64,000 nt of DNA, taken from NCBI GenBank assembly GCA_002812745.2, contig NCSJ02000014.1:1-64000 (forward strand). Direction: 5' to 3'. Numbering within the stretch: the first letter of the stretch is position 1; each line of letters opens with the position of its first letter. A program made the translations under genes and the position numbers. Shown in pieces: positions 1 to 12,785 of the stretch. The stretch comes from Scytalidium lignicola (Eukaryota; Ascomycota; Leotiomycetes). Below the pieces are notes generated by a model. That model saw nothing but the letters and a program-made list of their open reading frames with translations, had not been told where the DNA came from and did not search any database.

Positions 1-229
1 AGAAAGAATATGAAGTTAAGAAAATCATTAATTATAAATATATTATAAGAAACTATAATACTTAGTTAAATAAATAGAATATCCAGAAAGTAAGAATGAA
101 TAAGAACTTACTTTTAATCTCATAAGTTATAAAGAGTTATTAAAGATATATCACCAAACTTATCCTAGAATGGATTTCCAGGTGATAGAATTATAAGGTC
201 AGAAAGAAAGAGGTTGACAACAAAGNAAA

Positions 230-770
230 AAAACTACATTTAAGTTAATAGAATACAACTCTGGAGATTATAAGGAATTCTGTTTCTCTTATCTCTTTTT
301 CTTTTTTGTAATATCTAACTTGTTAAGAGTTTTCAGCTTATAACAAAGCATTTTGCTAGTGTACTTTTGAAGAAAGTTTTGTTACTTATGAAGCTAAGCA
401 AGACAAGTTGCCTTTTTGGTTATTTCCTAGGAAATGAAGATTAAAGCTTGTATAGTTTTTTCCTCTTCCTTATCTAAATATACTTTTTCTTATTAGTAAA
501 CATTTTAAGAGGAAATAAGCAAATCATCACAATCACATCTTTACTTACACTAGGCATACTTATTACATCTACTTGAATCAGAAACCATTTTACAAGTTTT
601 ACTGTTTTGTTAACAAAAAGAACAAGGAGATATTTTGATATTATTATCCTTAATATAATCTCCTAGACCTAACCTTTCTTTGTATTTCCTTGATCTTCCT
701 TTTTCTTCTAGAACAATATCGTCAGAATACAAGCATTTTGGTGGCATGTTGAAAAGGAAGAATGGATTGA
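230..770 (-). pseudogene. Degraded repeat-family ORF: Cys-rich motif plus coiled coil
   Basis: Read on the minus strand, this stretch gives a broken protein. It has a Cys cluster of the form C-x2-C ... C ... C ... C-x-C, followed by a Lys/Glu/Leu-rich helix-forming segment. Many stops (TAA, TAG) fall where Gln, Trp or Arg would be expected, as after repeat-induced point mutation. It resembles the Cys-rich, coiled-coil proteins that occur in many copies in fungal genomes and are associated with mobile elements, but I cannot name the family. An N lies at 226 beside an A run. The surrounding DNA is very AT-rich. Confidence 0.35.
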
Positions 771-836
771 CGAGCAATGAAATTATTCATGACGATAGTT
801 AAGCGTTGGGGCGATGCTAATGCAGAAAGAGGATAA

Positions 837-1190
837 TGTTACGGGTTTTACCTAACAAACTGATTGGTGTAGGCCTGAGGCTCGATACACAGCAGAGTGT
901 ATATAGAGAACCTAGCAATCACGTGACCAGGACCCGGGGGACCCAGGGGGGTCCAAGGGGTCCATGGACCTGGGGGACCTGAGGAGGTCCAAAGAGTCCA
1001 GTTGGATTTCATTATCTATATAAGCACACTGTAAGAACATGAGAAGAGACTCCTCGTGTTCAACCTAAATACATTACTAGATCCTACCCTTGACTTAGTC
1101 GCCTGCTTGTGTGTCACACGTTTCCGTTGTCCCTGAACATCTACCTTACCCTTGGCTATCCAGTGACCTGGATGGCGTAGTTTTGTAACA
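837..1190. mobile_element. LTR of a retrotransposon (about 354 bp)
   Basis: The segment begins TGTTAC and ends GTAACA, the short inverted termini of an LTR. A TATA-like box (TATATAAG) lies near 1016. A purine run (AGAAAGAGGA, about 824-833) precedes the left end like a polypurine tract. A GGTCC/GGACC-rich block at 928-1000 is internal. The five bases on each side (GATAA and TTAAA) do not match, so there is no clean target-site duplication. The right end abuts an interrupted pogo transposase reading frame, so the LTR lies within or beside an older element. Confidence 0.6.
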
Positions 1191-1639
1191 TTAAACCTTT
1201 GTTGAATAAGCTTTGGATTTTTGTATTTAACTTATTGATAGCTATATTTGCGAATATATTTAGTCGTTAACTCAGCATGACAGCTTAAAAATTGCTGAAC
1301 CTAATTTTTGCTTATAAGTAGAGGAGAAGTAGGTTCACCACGCTTAGAAATCAAAATATCGGCCATTACTTGTACATCTGAAGGTCTAGAAGGCATTCCT
1401 TGTTTGCCTATAGAGATGACCTATTCTACTAAAGATTTCTCCTCAATTTGAGTCATCCTGAACTTTTTGTTGTAAGTAGTAGAAACCTCAGGATGTCTAT
1501 GCATTCGATCAAACAAAGTTGTAAGAGGAACATCAAAATTACGTGATGCAGCTCACATTGATTTGATTTTCTTGTTTTTGAGCACGTTTATAGCAAGAAG
1601 GATTCTTCCTTCTTGTTGTTCATGTGGCCTTTTTGGCAT
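1191..1639 (-). pseudogene. Pogo/Fot1-type transposase, N-terminal part, degraded
   Basis: Starting at ATG 1639, the minus strand reads MPKRPHEQQEGRILLAINVL and continues through the psq-type and CENP-B-type helix-turn-helix regions typical of fungal pogo/Fot1 transposases. Recognisable blocks include FDVPLTTLFDRMHRHPE, GMPSRPSDVQVMADIL and NPKLIQQ. At least four in-frame stops replace Arg, Trp or Gln codons. The frame ends where the LTR begins at 1190, just after the PKLIQQ block, and the DDE catalytic half is absent. It was once a DNA-binding transposase and cannot now be functional. Confidence 0.75.
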
Positions 1640-1710
1640 TGAAGCGCGTTGTGGTTGAGTAATAATCAATACAAAATTGTAGGTGTTGATGAATTCAACA
1701 TTTGGAGGGG

Positions 1711-1765
1711 AAGTGTTCGGTAATACAGGGTGTTCGGTAATACAGGGTGTTCGGTAATACCGGGA
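1711..1765. repeat. Three tandem copies of a 17-18 bp unit (probable pogo terminal region)
   Basis: The unit GTGTTCGGTAATACAGG is repeated three times head to tail, the last copy ending in CCGG. It lies upstream of the start of the pogo-type transposase. On the minus strand it reads CCCGGTATTACCGAACAC, which fits a terminal or subterminal repeat of that element. Similar CCCGGT-TTACCG sequence forms the ends of the MITE at 37548-37840. Confidence 0.55.
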
Positions 1766-2328
1766 AATACGTTACTCAAATCAATCAATCAATATGTTTA
1801 TATAAATTTCAACTGGAGAAGTCACGAATAAGCGAGCCGTCAAAGTCGTCCACACTGTCAAAACCGCTAAGAGCTTTATTTGACACCATAAAATATACTA
1901 AGAGTAATGTAAATCTTGAAAATTCATATCATTCATTTTTTAAACTCTGTATATAGCAAATTCACTCCCGTCACTCTACTGCGGCACGCCGCGGCCGTTA
2001 CGTAGTAAATTTTCTCAACAGACGTATGTAATATATCACACCGAAAATCCAACCATAGAAGAAGAATAAGTAAAAGGTGTAGCCATAAAACATAGACCAC
2101 ACCAAATGAGTGGGACGAGAAAAGTTGATGAGACCTGACCGGGTCATGACCTGCCTTCCCAGCCGGGACAAAACTCCATACCCAGACACCATATCCTTGC
2201 TACTCGACAATAATTTTTTGTAGTTAGTAAAGATTCGAAAGTTTCTGTGTTTCAAGTTTAGTAAATGTTATTTATCTCTGGTGAGCGTCATCAGCCAAGG
2301 TGCTCAAGTAGAACAATAGAAAGTGTCG
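1766..2328. other. Intergenic, no gene seen
   Basis: This lies between the transposon relic and the 3' end of the PUF gene, and probably includes the PUF 3' untranslated region. I see no supported gene. Confidence 0.4.
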
Positions 2329-5300
2329 TTAACGTACCCGGCCCCGCCTGCCATTGACCTGTTCCTGCTGTTGCATGTAGCCCATCCCCTGAACCGCACC
2401 CATACCGGAATATCCATATGCTCCTAGGCCCATAGCCATGCCTGGCGGACCAAACGAGTTCTGACCCAACATAGGACTAGGTGCCATCTGCGGAGGTTGA
2501 GCAGGGTTGGCATTCTGGAAGCCGCCCTGGTTGCGGTAATGTTCGATGGAAGGGCTAGAACTGCCATATCCTGCAAAGCCTGGCTGGACAGTAGGGTAAT
2601 AGCCAGTTAGAGGTGGAGCGGCTGCGCGTGCAAGTAGTTGCTGTTGATATTGAAGCTGCTGCATATTGAGCGAAGGGATTGGAACATTTGATGGTGTAAA
2701 CATGGTTGTCTGAAGTCCGTAAGGCTGGAATGCCGGCAGATTCGATTCCATGCTATCCTGTCTCTGCATACCCATATCATACTGGGATTGCGGAACCTGA
2801 CCGTAGAATTGATTGCCATATTGTGGTGGTGGCATATGACTATTAGGCTGGGCATGATTCGATGCAGGTCGTTGCCGCTCATTAGAGTGATTATTTGGGG
2901 TATTATCCCGATTTGGCCCCACGCTTCCATTACGGGTCGATAATCCAACCTCATCCATTAGGCGCTTGTAACCTTGAGCAGGTTGGACCTTTAGTCGTTG
3001 AAGAACGTTCCGGACGNTTTTCTACAACCTGAGATCGAATGCTCTCGTCGAAGAAGGGTGTTGTGAGGACCTTGAAAATAAAGGTTGCTCCGCAGGTATG
3101 ATCACTCAGTATAGCCTCTAAAGTATCGTTGTTTGAAGAAAAGAACAGAGCTTTTAGGATGGTATCTCGAGCCTCAGCCTCTAACTTTTGATTAATGACT
3201 TTTAGCACTGTAAGGTAAGCAACCTTATGAGTGCAGAGGTGAACAAGATGGGGCACAAGTTGGGGTGCAAGAACAGTTCGTCTTTGTGGGAATGTGCAAG
3301 TATCAAGGAACCAGGTAAGAAGTAATGCACCATTTGCGTTCGTAGCTAGCTGCACGCTGTGCAAAGCGATAGCTGCAGCAAGAGTGCGTTGCTGGTCTTT
3401 TGTGGCATGGTGGCTTTCTAGGCAAGCTCTCATAGCTCTCGCTCCAAACCTGCCTTGAGAAATCTCCCACATCTGGCTTAGCATTGCTTCAAAGATGAAA
3501 TCATTGTAAGGCGAGCCAAACTTCAAACAACACTGGAGGACATAGTTTCCATATTGATCAAGGAATAATGGTACCGTATATGGCCTTAGGTTACCAAAAA
3601 TCATTCTCATCTGCTTAGGCGTCTTGCAGACGTCGATGATCTTTTGAGCTGCCCACGTACCATTCTTGTGCACACCGATTTCAGCCATATGGGGTGCAAT
3701 TTCGGTCAACATAGCGTCTCTCAAATCGTCGGAGCAGTGTTCGAAAAGTTTCTGGACCACAGTGTTACCAAGATAATCTGAGGATAACTCTGCTATCTCT
3801 GGAAGCATATCCACAGCGATGCCCTCGATTTCTGTTTGCGTCCAACTTTGATTGTCTATCCGCTTACGGATATCCCGGAGTTTAGGAGCATCGTGGATTC
3901 TGTTGTGAGCAGGCTCCGGAATCGCTGGAATTTCGGATTGATACCCGTCATACTGAATAGCCTCCTGTAGGTTGTGAGATATTTTGATTTGGTCGTCTTC
4001 GGTAGCTCCAAAATCTCTAACAATTTTCAGGATATCTCCTTTCATGTCTGCGAGAGTTGGCATACTAAGAGGGGCAGTTGACGGACGAGAGATACCGGAA
4101 TTGTGTCCTGAGGCTGCGTCTGCTCCACTGCCACTATCTTGTCCCTTCATGAATGGATCCGGACTAGGCGAGGCTACAACTCCATCAGGCCCTGGTGTGC
4201 CAGATGGAGAAGGCGGCTTGGCAAAGTTGATACGGACTGGTCCTGCACCCGGGAAAATCTCCTTTCCATTCATCATTGCCTTAGCGGAGATAGCACTTTC
4301 GAGGCGCTCGAAGTTGACAAAACCGCAGTTCTTGTGAGTTAAAACACGAGCTGAGATGATTGAGCCATGTGATTTGAACATCTCCGTAAGGGTGGACACG
4401 GTCGTTGACGATGGGATACTACCCAACCAAAGAGCCCGTGTTGGACCCTCCAAGTTATCATCGGGATTTAGATGCCCCTCGTTATGGCTGTTTGATCGAC
4501 CTAGGGACATAGCTTGGACAGCATCCGAAAGTCCATCATATTCTTGTGGAGTTAAATCTGTTGCATTCATAGTATTATCCATTCGGGTAGGGGTTGGATA
4601 ATAATTTCGGAGCAGTCTTGAAGCTGGCGACTCCAAAACACCAGCTGTCCTTGCTCTCGGTCTGTTCGACGTCGCCTGATTCGCAAAAGCTTGAACAGCT
4701 AGGTTGTGTTGTTGAATGGCAGCATTTGTTGCTGCCAGTTGAAGATGCAGCTGCGCCTGTTGAGCTTCATAGGGAGTCATGTTTCCAGTATCGTACTCAT
4801 CATCACCATCCTCGGCATACTTTTCCTTGGCATTGACCGAATACGACCGATATCTGTTGGCCTGTTTGGTAAGATCGGCAATGTTTGCTAAGAACGGATT
4901 TGCCAATTGTGCTCGGGGAGGCTGCGGAGTATCTGCCAATCCGAGATAGTCCAACGTACGCATCTGCATATCATTTTCGCCGGTGCCTTCTTTCGAGAAT
5001 GCTGATTGAGTGGGAGAACTAGGCCCATTTGATCCTTGACTGGCAATGCTCGCAAGCGTCGAAGTCCTCTCACGACCCGAAGACCAATTTGTAGAGAACA
5101 CAGACGGACCGAATGGACCATTGGCACTAGCGTATTGAGGACGTTGGGGCATTGAACCGGCTCTTAGTCGAGAAAGTAGAGCAGCATTGTTGGCTAAAGT
5201 TTGTTCTCCAATATCTCCAAGGCCTGGGGAAGGTGTCTTAAAAGGACTCCGCGAGGGAGAAGGTCGAGATGTATTTGCAATTAAGGGTGGTAGTCCGGCA

Positions 5301-5827
5301 GCACCATTGTTCGCTCCACCGGGGGAGAAGCGAGAAGGAACCGTACCCGCACGTGCTCGACGTGCCTGTGGTAAAGCTTCCGCAGTCGGGAGTTGCACAT
5401 AGTCAGGGAAACCATCGGTTGGAGACTCTGGGATGTTTTCACGAAGGGGTGTGGAATTGCCGCTGGTAGGAGGTCCCCACACGTTGACGGGTAACCCTTC
5501 TTGTGCCTGGATTTCCCTTGCTCTATCGAAAACCAGAACATTAGTTTGCATCTTGAGAACAAGCACATCGATGGTATCATACCTCTTTGAATACAACCTG
5601 CTTGCACTACCGAGTTCATGCGACGGAGAACCAGCCCCAGATCGCGAGTTACCCGCCATTTTGCCTGCAGAGTTCAGCGCACCTGGAATTCCAAATGGAG
5701 ATCGTAAGGCACCACCACTGGTCGGTTCTATAGGAGAGGTGCTGGTGGTCGATGATCCTGATCTAGGCAAACTAGAACCTCCTTGTGAGAGATATCCCAG
5801 ATTCAAGTGCTCCCTCCCAGATGACAT
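2329..5827 (-). CDS. Pumilio/PUF RNA-binding protein with RRM (Jsn1/Puf1-Puf2 type)
   Basis: This is a cytoplasmic mRNA-binding regulator of about 1165 residues without introns. From the ATG at 5827 it has a long Ser/Pro-rich disordered N-terminus, an RRM at about residues 460-537 (TRALWLGSIP ... GFVNF ... INFAKP), Pumilio repeats at about 675-930 (LGNTVVQKLFEHC, NGTWAAQKIID, YGNYVLQCCL), and a Gln/Met/Pro-rich tail. RRM plus PUF repeats is the architecture of yeast Jsn1 (1091 residues), which binds mRNAs for membrane and mitochondrial proteins. A single N at 3016 shifts the frame. Deleting it gives QVVENVRNVLQRLKVQ and rejoins the tail, so the gene is intact. It is divergent from the VPS72 gene. 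Confidence 0.9.
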
Positions 5828-8123
5828 TATAGATTATCCGTCTACCTAAGCAAGTCTCGATTGTGTCGAGAGATGCCAGAGATGGGTTGGTGAAAATAAA
5901 TTGTATTCGCAGCGATCCGTAGGCCAACACCGAAAAAATTCGTAGAAATTATTGCGACAAGGTCTAGAGCGCAAATATGATGTTACCTATCGACAAGTAT
6001 TATCTAGCACAGGAGTCCGAATCTGAAAGTTGCGCTTTTGCACTGCCCGGAAATCTTGTAAGGATCGTGTGGCTTAGTTCAAGCGTAAAATTCGTCAACG
6101 GAGAATCGAGGTATTAAAAATTGAGGAGTCTGCAGAGACCAAACCGATACCGATGCAATGAGACTCGTGAAGATCCGTATTGAATGAGGGTCGATGGCCG
6201 ATAGGGATCGGTCGTCCGTGAAGCACTCGCCAGCAGATGTGGGAGGATGAGACGATCGTGCTTGGATTAAGCTTTTCGAGTCCAGGAAAGAATCGAGTGG
6301 TTCTCCTGAACCTTCCGAGGAAAGAATAATGCTGTGTAGAAAATACAGGAAGTCATTAAACAGGGGGAATTGAAGTTGAAGACACCGAGGCGAGGGCGAG
6401 GAGATGAAAAAGGAGAGAGATTGAGGTACGAAGGAGTTGTGGATAGAGGGTTGGAAGTTCGAGGTGTGCGGGCGACTTTGCGTAGCTGGTTCGTTAGCGG
6501 AACACTGTTTCAAAACCTCCCTGTCAATTCTGATGTTGACAACCGCCGGGCACCTGAAAAAGGAACTTTCAACCAAGTTACGAGGAGAACACGCGTCTAG
6601 GGAGCATTCTACGGATGTGATGGGCTTGAGGATGAACTGGATATAATAATTTTTTTTTGCTACTCTGCCTTCTTGCCGATTTCCGCTTACACACCAAACA
6701 GTACAAGTGGCCACCTGTGCTGCGTCATTTGGGACGATTTCTCCAGAGCATCCGGGACCAGAATAAAAAACCCCTAGGAGACTCGACTGCCCGTCTCACG
6801 ATCTGTCAATTATAACCACAAATGCCAATGGACACAGTATTTTAGAATCATGACTGCGGATCTGCTCGTGACGCTGCTGAAGAATTTGTGATTCTAACCG
6901 CTTGCCTCAGTTTTCTGTGATATTGCTTCTTCACTGGACTGGACTGGACTGGACTTGCTCAGTTCTGATCCTAACCATGAACCAGCACCTATTCGTTCAT
7001 CTGCAAAGCGAATCAATCCCCATCAAGACAGCACTTCGGGTCCATCCGCGCGCCCTGAAGGGCATCAGTAGGGACAGATCATCAGCAGGCGGCTAGGAGT
7101 GCTTCCTTTCCACCGTGACTTTTCTACATCCGACAACGCCGCAAACGGTCATCAACTCTTTTGTACTGTACTTGAGTTTGTGAATTTCCAAATCAACAAT
7201 TCCTGGAGGTCTGTCTAGCCTGAAGAAAAAGCAGCATACCGTACCGTAGATTATGCTGTGTTGTGCTGTGCTGTGCTGTGCTGCCCCTTCCCCCTCAGTG
7301 GCCTCTACAGTAGTTATCGAGATCTAATGCTACCCTGTGATGCAAGAAGTGCCCCTTGAGGCTTGGCTTCGTCTAATAAAAGCTGTTCATCGCACCACTC
7401 CACACGCTGCATAACCCGGACAAGAAGGGTCCTTTTCGGGTACGTGATTGTTCCCGGAGAGTAGGGGCGCTCAATACGATCCAGGAAGCCACTCTCGAAG
7501 CCATCGATGCATTGTGATTCAAGTCATCGCGTACGTGTTCTCGTCTGCAACGATTCTCGGGCACCATGATCGAAGGATATGGCCCGTTGATTGACGCGAC
7601 CAGGCGAGGATTTCCATCTGAAACGTTAGTGCGCATAATCATGCTCGGCCAAAGTTGCCATTGTTCCAATTCTTCTCGTCCCTGTAAGGTTTCGGCCATT
7701 CACTAATAGTTAGTCATGATCCTGCCTTGCTGTCCCTGAAGGGGATGTACGGAGTACTGGTAGGAGAGCTCAGGGCTGTGAAAGGGCCACCATGTCATCT
7801 GGAGATCAAGTACGGAGTAAGGAGGTGAGAACTCAGGACTGTTCCACAGTCACGATGATAATTGATTCCACTATGATCTCTGAAGAAACCACGTAACTAA
7901 GTGCTGACTACGAATGTTTGGTCGTGTACTTGAGAAATATAATCACGTGATGTTACCAAAATGGATTAGTCGCCAATTTTTGCTTCCCCAGGCCATTCGG
8001 CATGGGTGGCCGCCTTCCTGGCCTCCCGCAGACCCCTGCACTTTTGTTGACTGACTTCATTTTTGGTGAGCTCTGACTGTAAACCACCACGTAGGCGACC
8101 AAGTCGTATCTTCGTCCCCAAGG
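5828..8123. promoter_or_regulatory. 2.3-kb divergent intergenic region between PUF and VPS72 genes
   Basis: Both flanking genes start outward from here, so it must hold both promoters and 5' leaders. It contains short simple repeats: GGACT copies near 6938-6955 and a TGTGC/CTGTG run at about 7253-7283. Open frames in this stretch lack coding character and I do not call genes. Confidence 0.45.
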
Positions 8124-10138
8124 ATGGCAGACTCCGAGGAAGACACGCCCATGCGATCCGATGGACCATCCTCATCAGAAAGCGGCAGCGAGAGTGAGGA
8201 AGAGCAAGTAGAGTGGCTAGCAACCGCACGAGAGAAGCGCTCTACCGCGGGGAACAGACTGTCTGCGCTGCTTCAACAGGAGGAACCCGACGATGAGCTT
8301 GAGTTGCTTTTCCAGGAAGATGAAGATGATGAGGGATTTGAAGAGGAAGATGGCGATCAATCAGATGTTCAGATGGACTCATCTTCCGATGATGAAGACC
8401 AAGGACCTACCGCAGGAGCCGATGATTTAGAAGGAGAGAGGGAACTAGAGCGGCAAAATAGAGTAGCGAGGCAGGCCAAGAAGCGCAAGCTACAGGATGG
8501 CATTCCAAAGATATTCCGCAAGAGAGTCAAGATCGATCCTACGGCTGCAGAAGCACCACCTCCACGGCCGAAGAAGAAATCTGAGCGCGCTTCATGGATC
8601 CCAACAGCAGGAGACATGCCAACCAGAGCTTCAGCTCGAGGAACTACAAAAAAGAGCAAGGAACAACTGCATGCGCAAATGGTGCATCGCGAGATCAAGA
8701 GGCTGAAGCAATTGGAAAATATGGAAAAGGCGCACGCGGCTAAAGAGGCAGCTAAGAAACCACCCATGACACAAGCAGATAGGTTACGGGAAGCTGCGAG
8801 AGTGGAGAAGTTGAATGCAAAGAGTCTGAATAGATGGGAAGAGGCAGAACAACGAAGAGAGGAGGAGCAGCGGGCGAAGCTGGAAGCTTTGAACAATCGA
8901 CAACTCGAAGGCCCCGTTATAACGTGGTGGAGTGGTCTCGCTGAATGGGTTGGAGGGAAATTGAAAAAAGTAGGCAAAACTCTCATAATTGATGCGCCCA
9001 AGGAGAAGGTGCCACCAAAAAAGAGAAAGGCGGCGGAGATGGAGGAAGATACTCAAGCTGGACCAACGACAGAGCAAATACCAAATGGAGGTGCTGGCAA
9101 TAAAGATATTGTTGCTGGAGCATCTGCGGCATCAGACGACACTCCTAACCAGCCTCCTATTGATGCTACTCCAACAGCTAGTCAACAGGTCACTACTGAC
9201 AAGGCTACTGCTGAGACCAGTGACCCTAAGCCAGTTGCTGATATTAATTCAAATAACGACCTTACCTCGAATGACGCACCGCTTAAGGAACCTGTACAGT
9301 CAGAGATAGGAGATGGTGCGTCTGAATCACAAGAACCTCGCCCTCAAGCTGCTTCCAATTATAACGCTGGAGTGCCATTGCCTCCTTCAACTCTAGATCT
9401 ACCTCCGGCAAAGGATCCTACAAATCCGCCTTTCATCCTGGCTCCACCTCCGGGCTTCAACTATACTCCGTATCCGTATCCATCACTCCAACCACCAAAT
9501 GCCCCCCATATCAACATGCCTTATCCGTTTCCACTAAACCAACCACCGCTATTTCACTCACAANCCCCCCGAGCCACCCGGTCCACCACCCCCACCCGCA
9601 ATAGAGCACACCGCAATTAATTACCTAATTCTCTCCAATTTCGATGAAACCGCAATCAAGAACAAAGATGTCCAGACCCAAATCCTCTTCAATCGAAAGT
9701 TCCCTAAAGCACATAGTAAGATTCAATCCTCCGCTACTTCCCTTAACTCGAGATGCTAACAGTTGTGATTTAGAACAAAAGCCTCCTGAACTATGTGTCA
9801 TAACAGCATATCCAGCTAAATTCCGCGATCCATCCACTGGGCTACCTTACTATAATGCTTATGCCTACAGGGAGATCCAGAAGCTAAAGCGGGGCGAATT
9901 TAAATGGAGCAAATTTCTCGGTGCTTATGTTGGTATGGGTACATATGCTGCCAGGGGTGTTCCACAAAGGTTTTTGAATCCCAATGCGCCGGGTCCGGTG
10001 AAGGAACCTAGTTCTGGGAATGCAGATGCTGCTGGAAGCAATAAGGACGTAAATGCGGATCAAAATCCAAAGCCGGATCCGGATGCGAGTAAACTGGCAA
10101 ATGGAAATGGGACTGCTACTCCCGCTGAAGGCAGTTGA
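8124..10138 (+). CDS. VPS72: SWR1 complex subunit Vps72/Swc2 (YL1 family)
   Basis: YL1 proteins bind H2A.Z-H2B in the SWR1 chromatin remodeller, which deposits H2A.Z. The protein is about 651 residues. The N-terminus is acidic and Ser-rich (residues 1-110), with the conserved ATAREKRSTAGNRLSALLQ and EDDEGF blocks. A basic and coiled YL1 region follows, then a Pro-rich linker, then the YL1_C domain (CVITAYPAKFRDPSTGLPY ... FKWSKFLGAYVG). Exons are 8124-9715 and 9774-10138. The 58-bp intron has GTAAGA, GCTAAC and TAG. An N at 9564 breaks the frame, and deleting it restores reading into PPEPPGPPPPP. The start ATG directly precedes ADSEEDTP. Role follows from family. Confidence 0.93.
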
Positions 10139-12785
10139 TTAATGATCTATCCGTTGCTGAATTTCGTTCTTCGTCTAGGGCTAGCCACTTGAGAGGAATA
10201 TATCGAACCAAAAGACATTAAGTTTGTCTTCGCGCCTTACTGCCTATTCGAGACTGAGGCAGAGACATTTAATCACTACTGCATATCTATCGAACTCTAC
10301 TTTGTAACGACAAATCATTGTGGAAGCTGGTATAGATGTATTCTCGAATACTTCCAGAAAGCCACGTCAAAAATAGTAGCCGGGTTTATTGCATGGAACA
10401 AAAACAGCAGGGAACAGAAACAGTGGACACGCCGTTTCTACCCTAAGTGGTAATCATACCTATGCAAAGGAGTTTTGGAATTCGTGTAAGACTATGAGGT
10501 TCTTCACCTTGTATGTTAATATTGGGTGGAAGATGGATTTAGCGCAGGACCCCATCAAGCAACGAAGGTGTGAAACACCTGGATCTTGGTGACTATGTAT
10601 GATTAGCACAAAAACAAACAATAGTATTACCCAACACATTTGGAATTGGATGCATTGATATATAAACTATAAAGACTCTTTCAGGGCCTCCTTTAGTCTT
10701 CATCAACCTTTTCGTACTCAGCATACATGGTAACTCTAACTAAGAACGACCGATGAGGTAAAATTAGCCTGAACGATGAAACCAAACCTTCAACCTTACC
10801 ATGCAATCCTTTCCGTCAACTTAGTTTTATTCTATCAAAGCACCAAAAAGTAAAAGCAAAAATATGTACAGGTTGTCTGCCTCTCACCACTGACTTAACC
10901 ATTCGTTTGATGGTTTGTGGTTAGTCAGCAGGATGTTTAAGTTGTTTCTCGTCGTTTTATACGTATATATTCCAGTATCACTCATGGTTAGCTCACAAGA
11001 GTTTTGAGTTTACGCTCCTAGTAATGATAATGCTTCTTAAACAAAACGATGAGTATAATTTATTGCTACTTGTCTAGTTCTCTTTACTTCNTTTTTTTAT
11101 GGGTATCTCATATCTGTTGATCATGTGCTACTCATCTTTTGGCTCTTTTTCGTTTCTGTGACTCTGGTGGAATCTGGATTCAAGACTTTTACCTTTTACA
11201 TGAGCATGTACTCCTTTTCTACCTTTCTTAAACCTAGTCTTCAAAATGCCGTCGNTTTTTGAGCTGTCTCTCTCTCTCTCTCTTTCCTGAAGCCACGACT
11301 TTGGTAGCATGCTACACTTATACCTAAAAACCCTGTAACAGCAGCATAATTTTAAAAGGCTAGAAGATATAGTTCGTTACATCATGCCTAAGCACTATCC
11401 TCCAAGATGATAATCTTGACTCTACAATATTAAGCAGCAACCACTCTGCCGGCCGCAATGTCCACAATTTTTAAGCAAAGAAGTGAATCACTGCATTCGG
11501 CGGCCATATTCTTACAGATATAAATTATACAGCATACTAGAAAATTCCGTATTCTTCAATCGACAATTCAATATACAAAATCAAAACAATAGCATAATTG
11601 GAAAGGATAATTCACCACTTCAGCCAGGTAATTGCTATATTCACTCCTATAGTAAGTCCTTGTAAATCAACTATTTTACACACGATCGATAACTTCCGAA
11701 CAGAACAGTTCCATATATAAATTAAGAGATATTTTTATGGTGTACAACATTTAGAAATCGTACTGGACCCAGTGTACCGCATTATAAGGACTGTAACGAT
11801 TGCGAGACCGACGGTGCAATCATAACAGAAACATTAAACACTGAGGCTCAATATGATATTTGGAACGTTTTTGAAACCGCTCATATATTCCTACTAGCTT
11901 AAGAAAAGTCTAGGAAAAATTAGAACTTTGATCGTTGGATCATGATTCTGCTATTAACGAGATATATGATTAATTCAATTCAGAATGGAATGCATTTTCG
12001 TCCCGACATGACGTCTTTGAAATTTTAGATTCTCAATAAACCCTGATGTATGCATCTTATAACCACTATAATGTAAAGATATTAATGAAAACAGATCAAG
12101 ATTTTAAAGTAAAAAGTATTAAGCAAGACCTAACCAAAGCTTGTGCAATGGAGGGAGACTCTACTCCGGTGTTAGAAGGAGAAGCGGCTGCATTAGGAAT
12201 GGGATTTGACAAGCTCGGGATGCTTGTAGATGATCCCGGAGAGTGTGCCGTGAAGACACTAGAAGGAGGGGCCTCTGGGACGTCCCAAGGATCCGATGTA
12301 GAAATCATGGAAGTTGAAAGTGACACGTAGAATAGAGCAAAGAAGGTGGATCGGACATAAAGTGGCGCGGACAATGAATAATGTAAGATGGTATGTATTT
12401 CTTAGAATCTCACATATTTACAACATAAGCCATATTTCAATTTCATCAATAATTATTATACATCAAATAATCATCTTTCCCATTAAGTATCGAGTAAATC
12501 CTAGTTCCTCCCCTTCGAAACGTTAATTTCAGAGTTGGAAGTCCCGCCTTGTCTAGAGAGGTTGTGCTGGAAAGGCTTGCTGGAAAAATTAGACTACAGT
12601 CCGACTAGTAAAGAGAGTTGGTAGTCTACCTCTCATGTGGTATTTGAATGATCTGAGACCAAAGTCTGCATGTCTGCAGTCACATCCGATTTTCTTACCC
12701 ATCTCTCTAATATCAGTGAAGATAAATGGCCGGGAGCGTGTAATCAACCATCTCACACCAGACCGGTATAATTAATTTATGCTCA
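10139..12785. other. 2.6-kb intergenic, no convincing gene
   Basis: This lies between two convergent genes (VPS72 and RDS3). It holds a TC microsatellite at about 11267-11284 and two N positions (11092 and 11255) beside T runs. A small open frame at 12150-12330 (starting MEGDSTPVLEGEAAALG) has protein-like composition but no recognised domain, so I leave it uncalled. Confidence 0.4.

Noticed and set aside
837..1190. Idea that the first LTR is a clean solo insertion
   Set aside because: The flanking five bases do not match, so it is reported as an LTR in a nested relic without target duplication.
1998..2255. 85-codon frame on the minus strand with a hydrophobic C-terminus
   Set aside because: It lies in the likely 3' untranslated region of the PUF gene, has no recognised domain and no intron or conserved block.
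6079..7700. Several 60-210 codon frames upstream of the PUF and VPS72 genes
   Set aside because: They overlap on both strands, carry biased low-complexity composition and no domain; the region is a divergent promoter.
12150..12330. Small frame starting MEGDSTPVLEGEAAALG
   Set aside because: Composition is protein-like, but it is short, isolated, has no known domain and no supporting exon.
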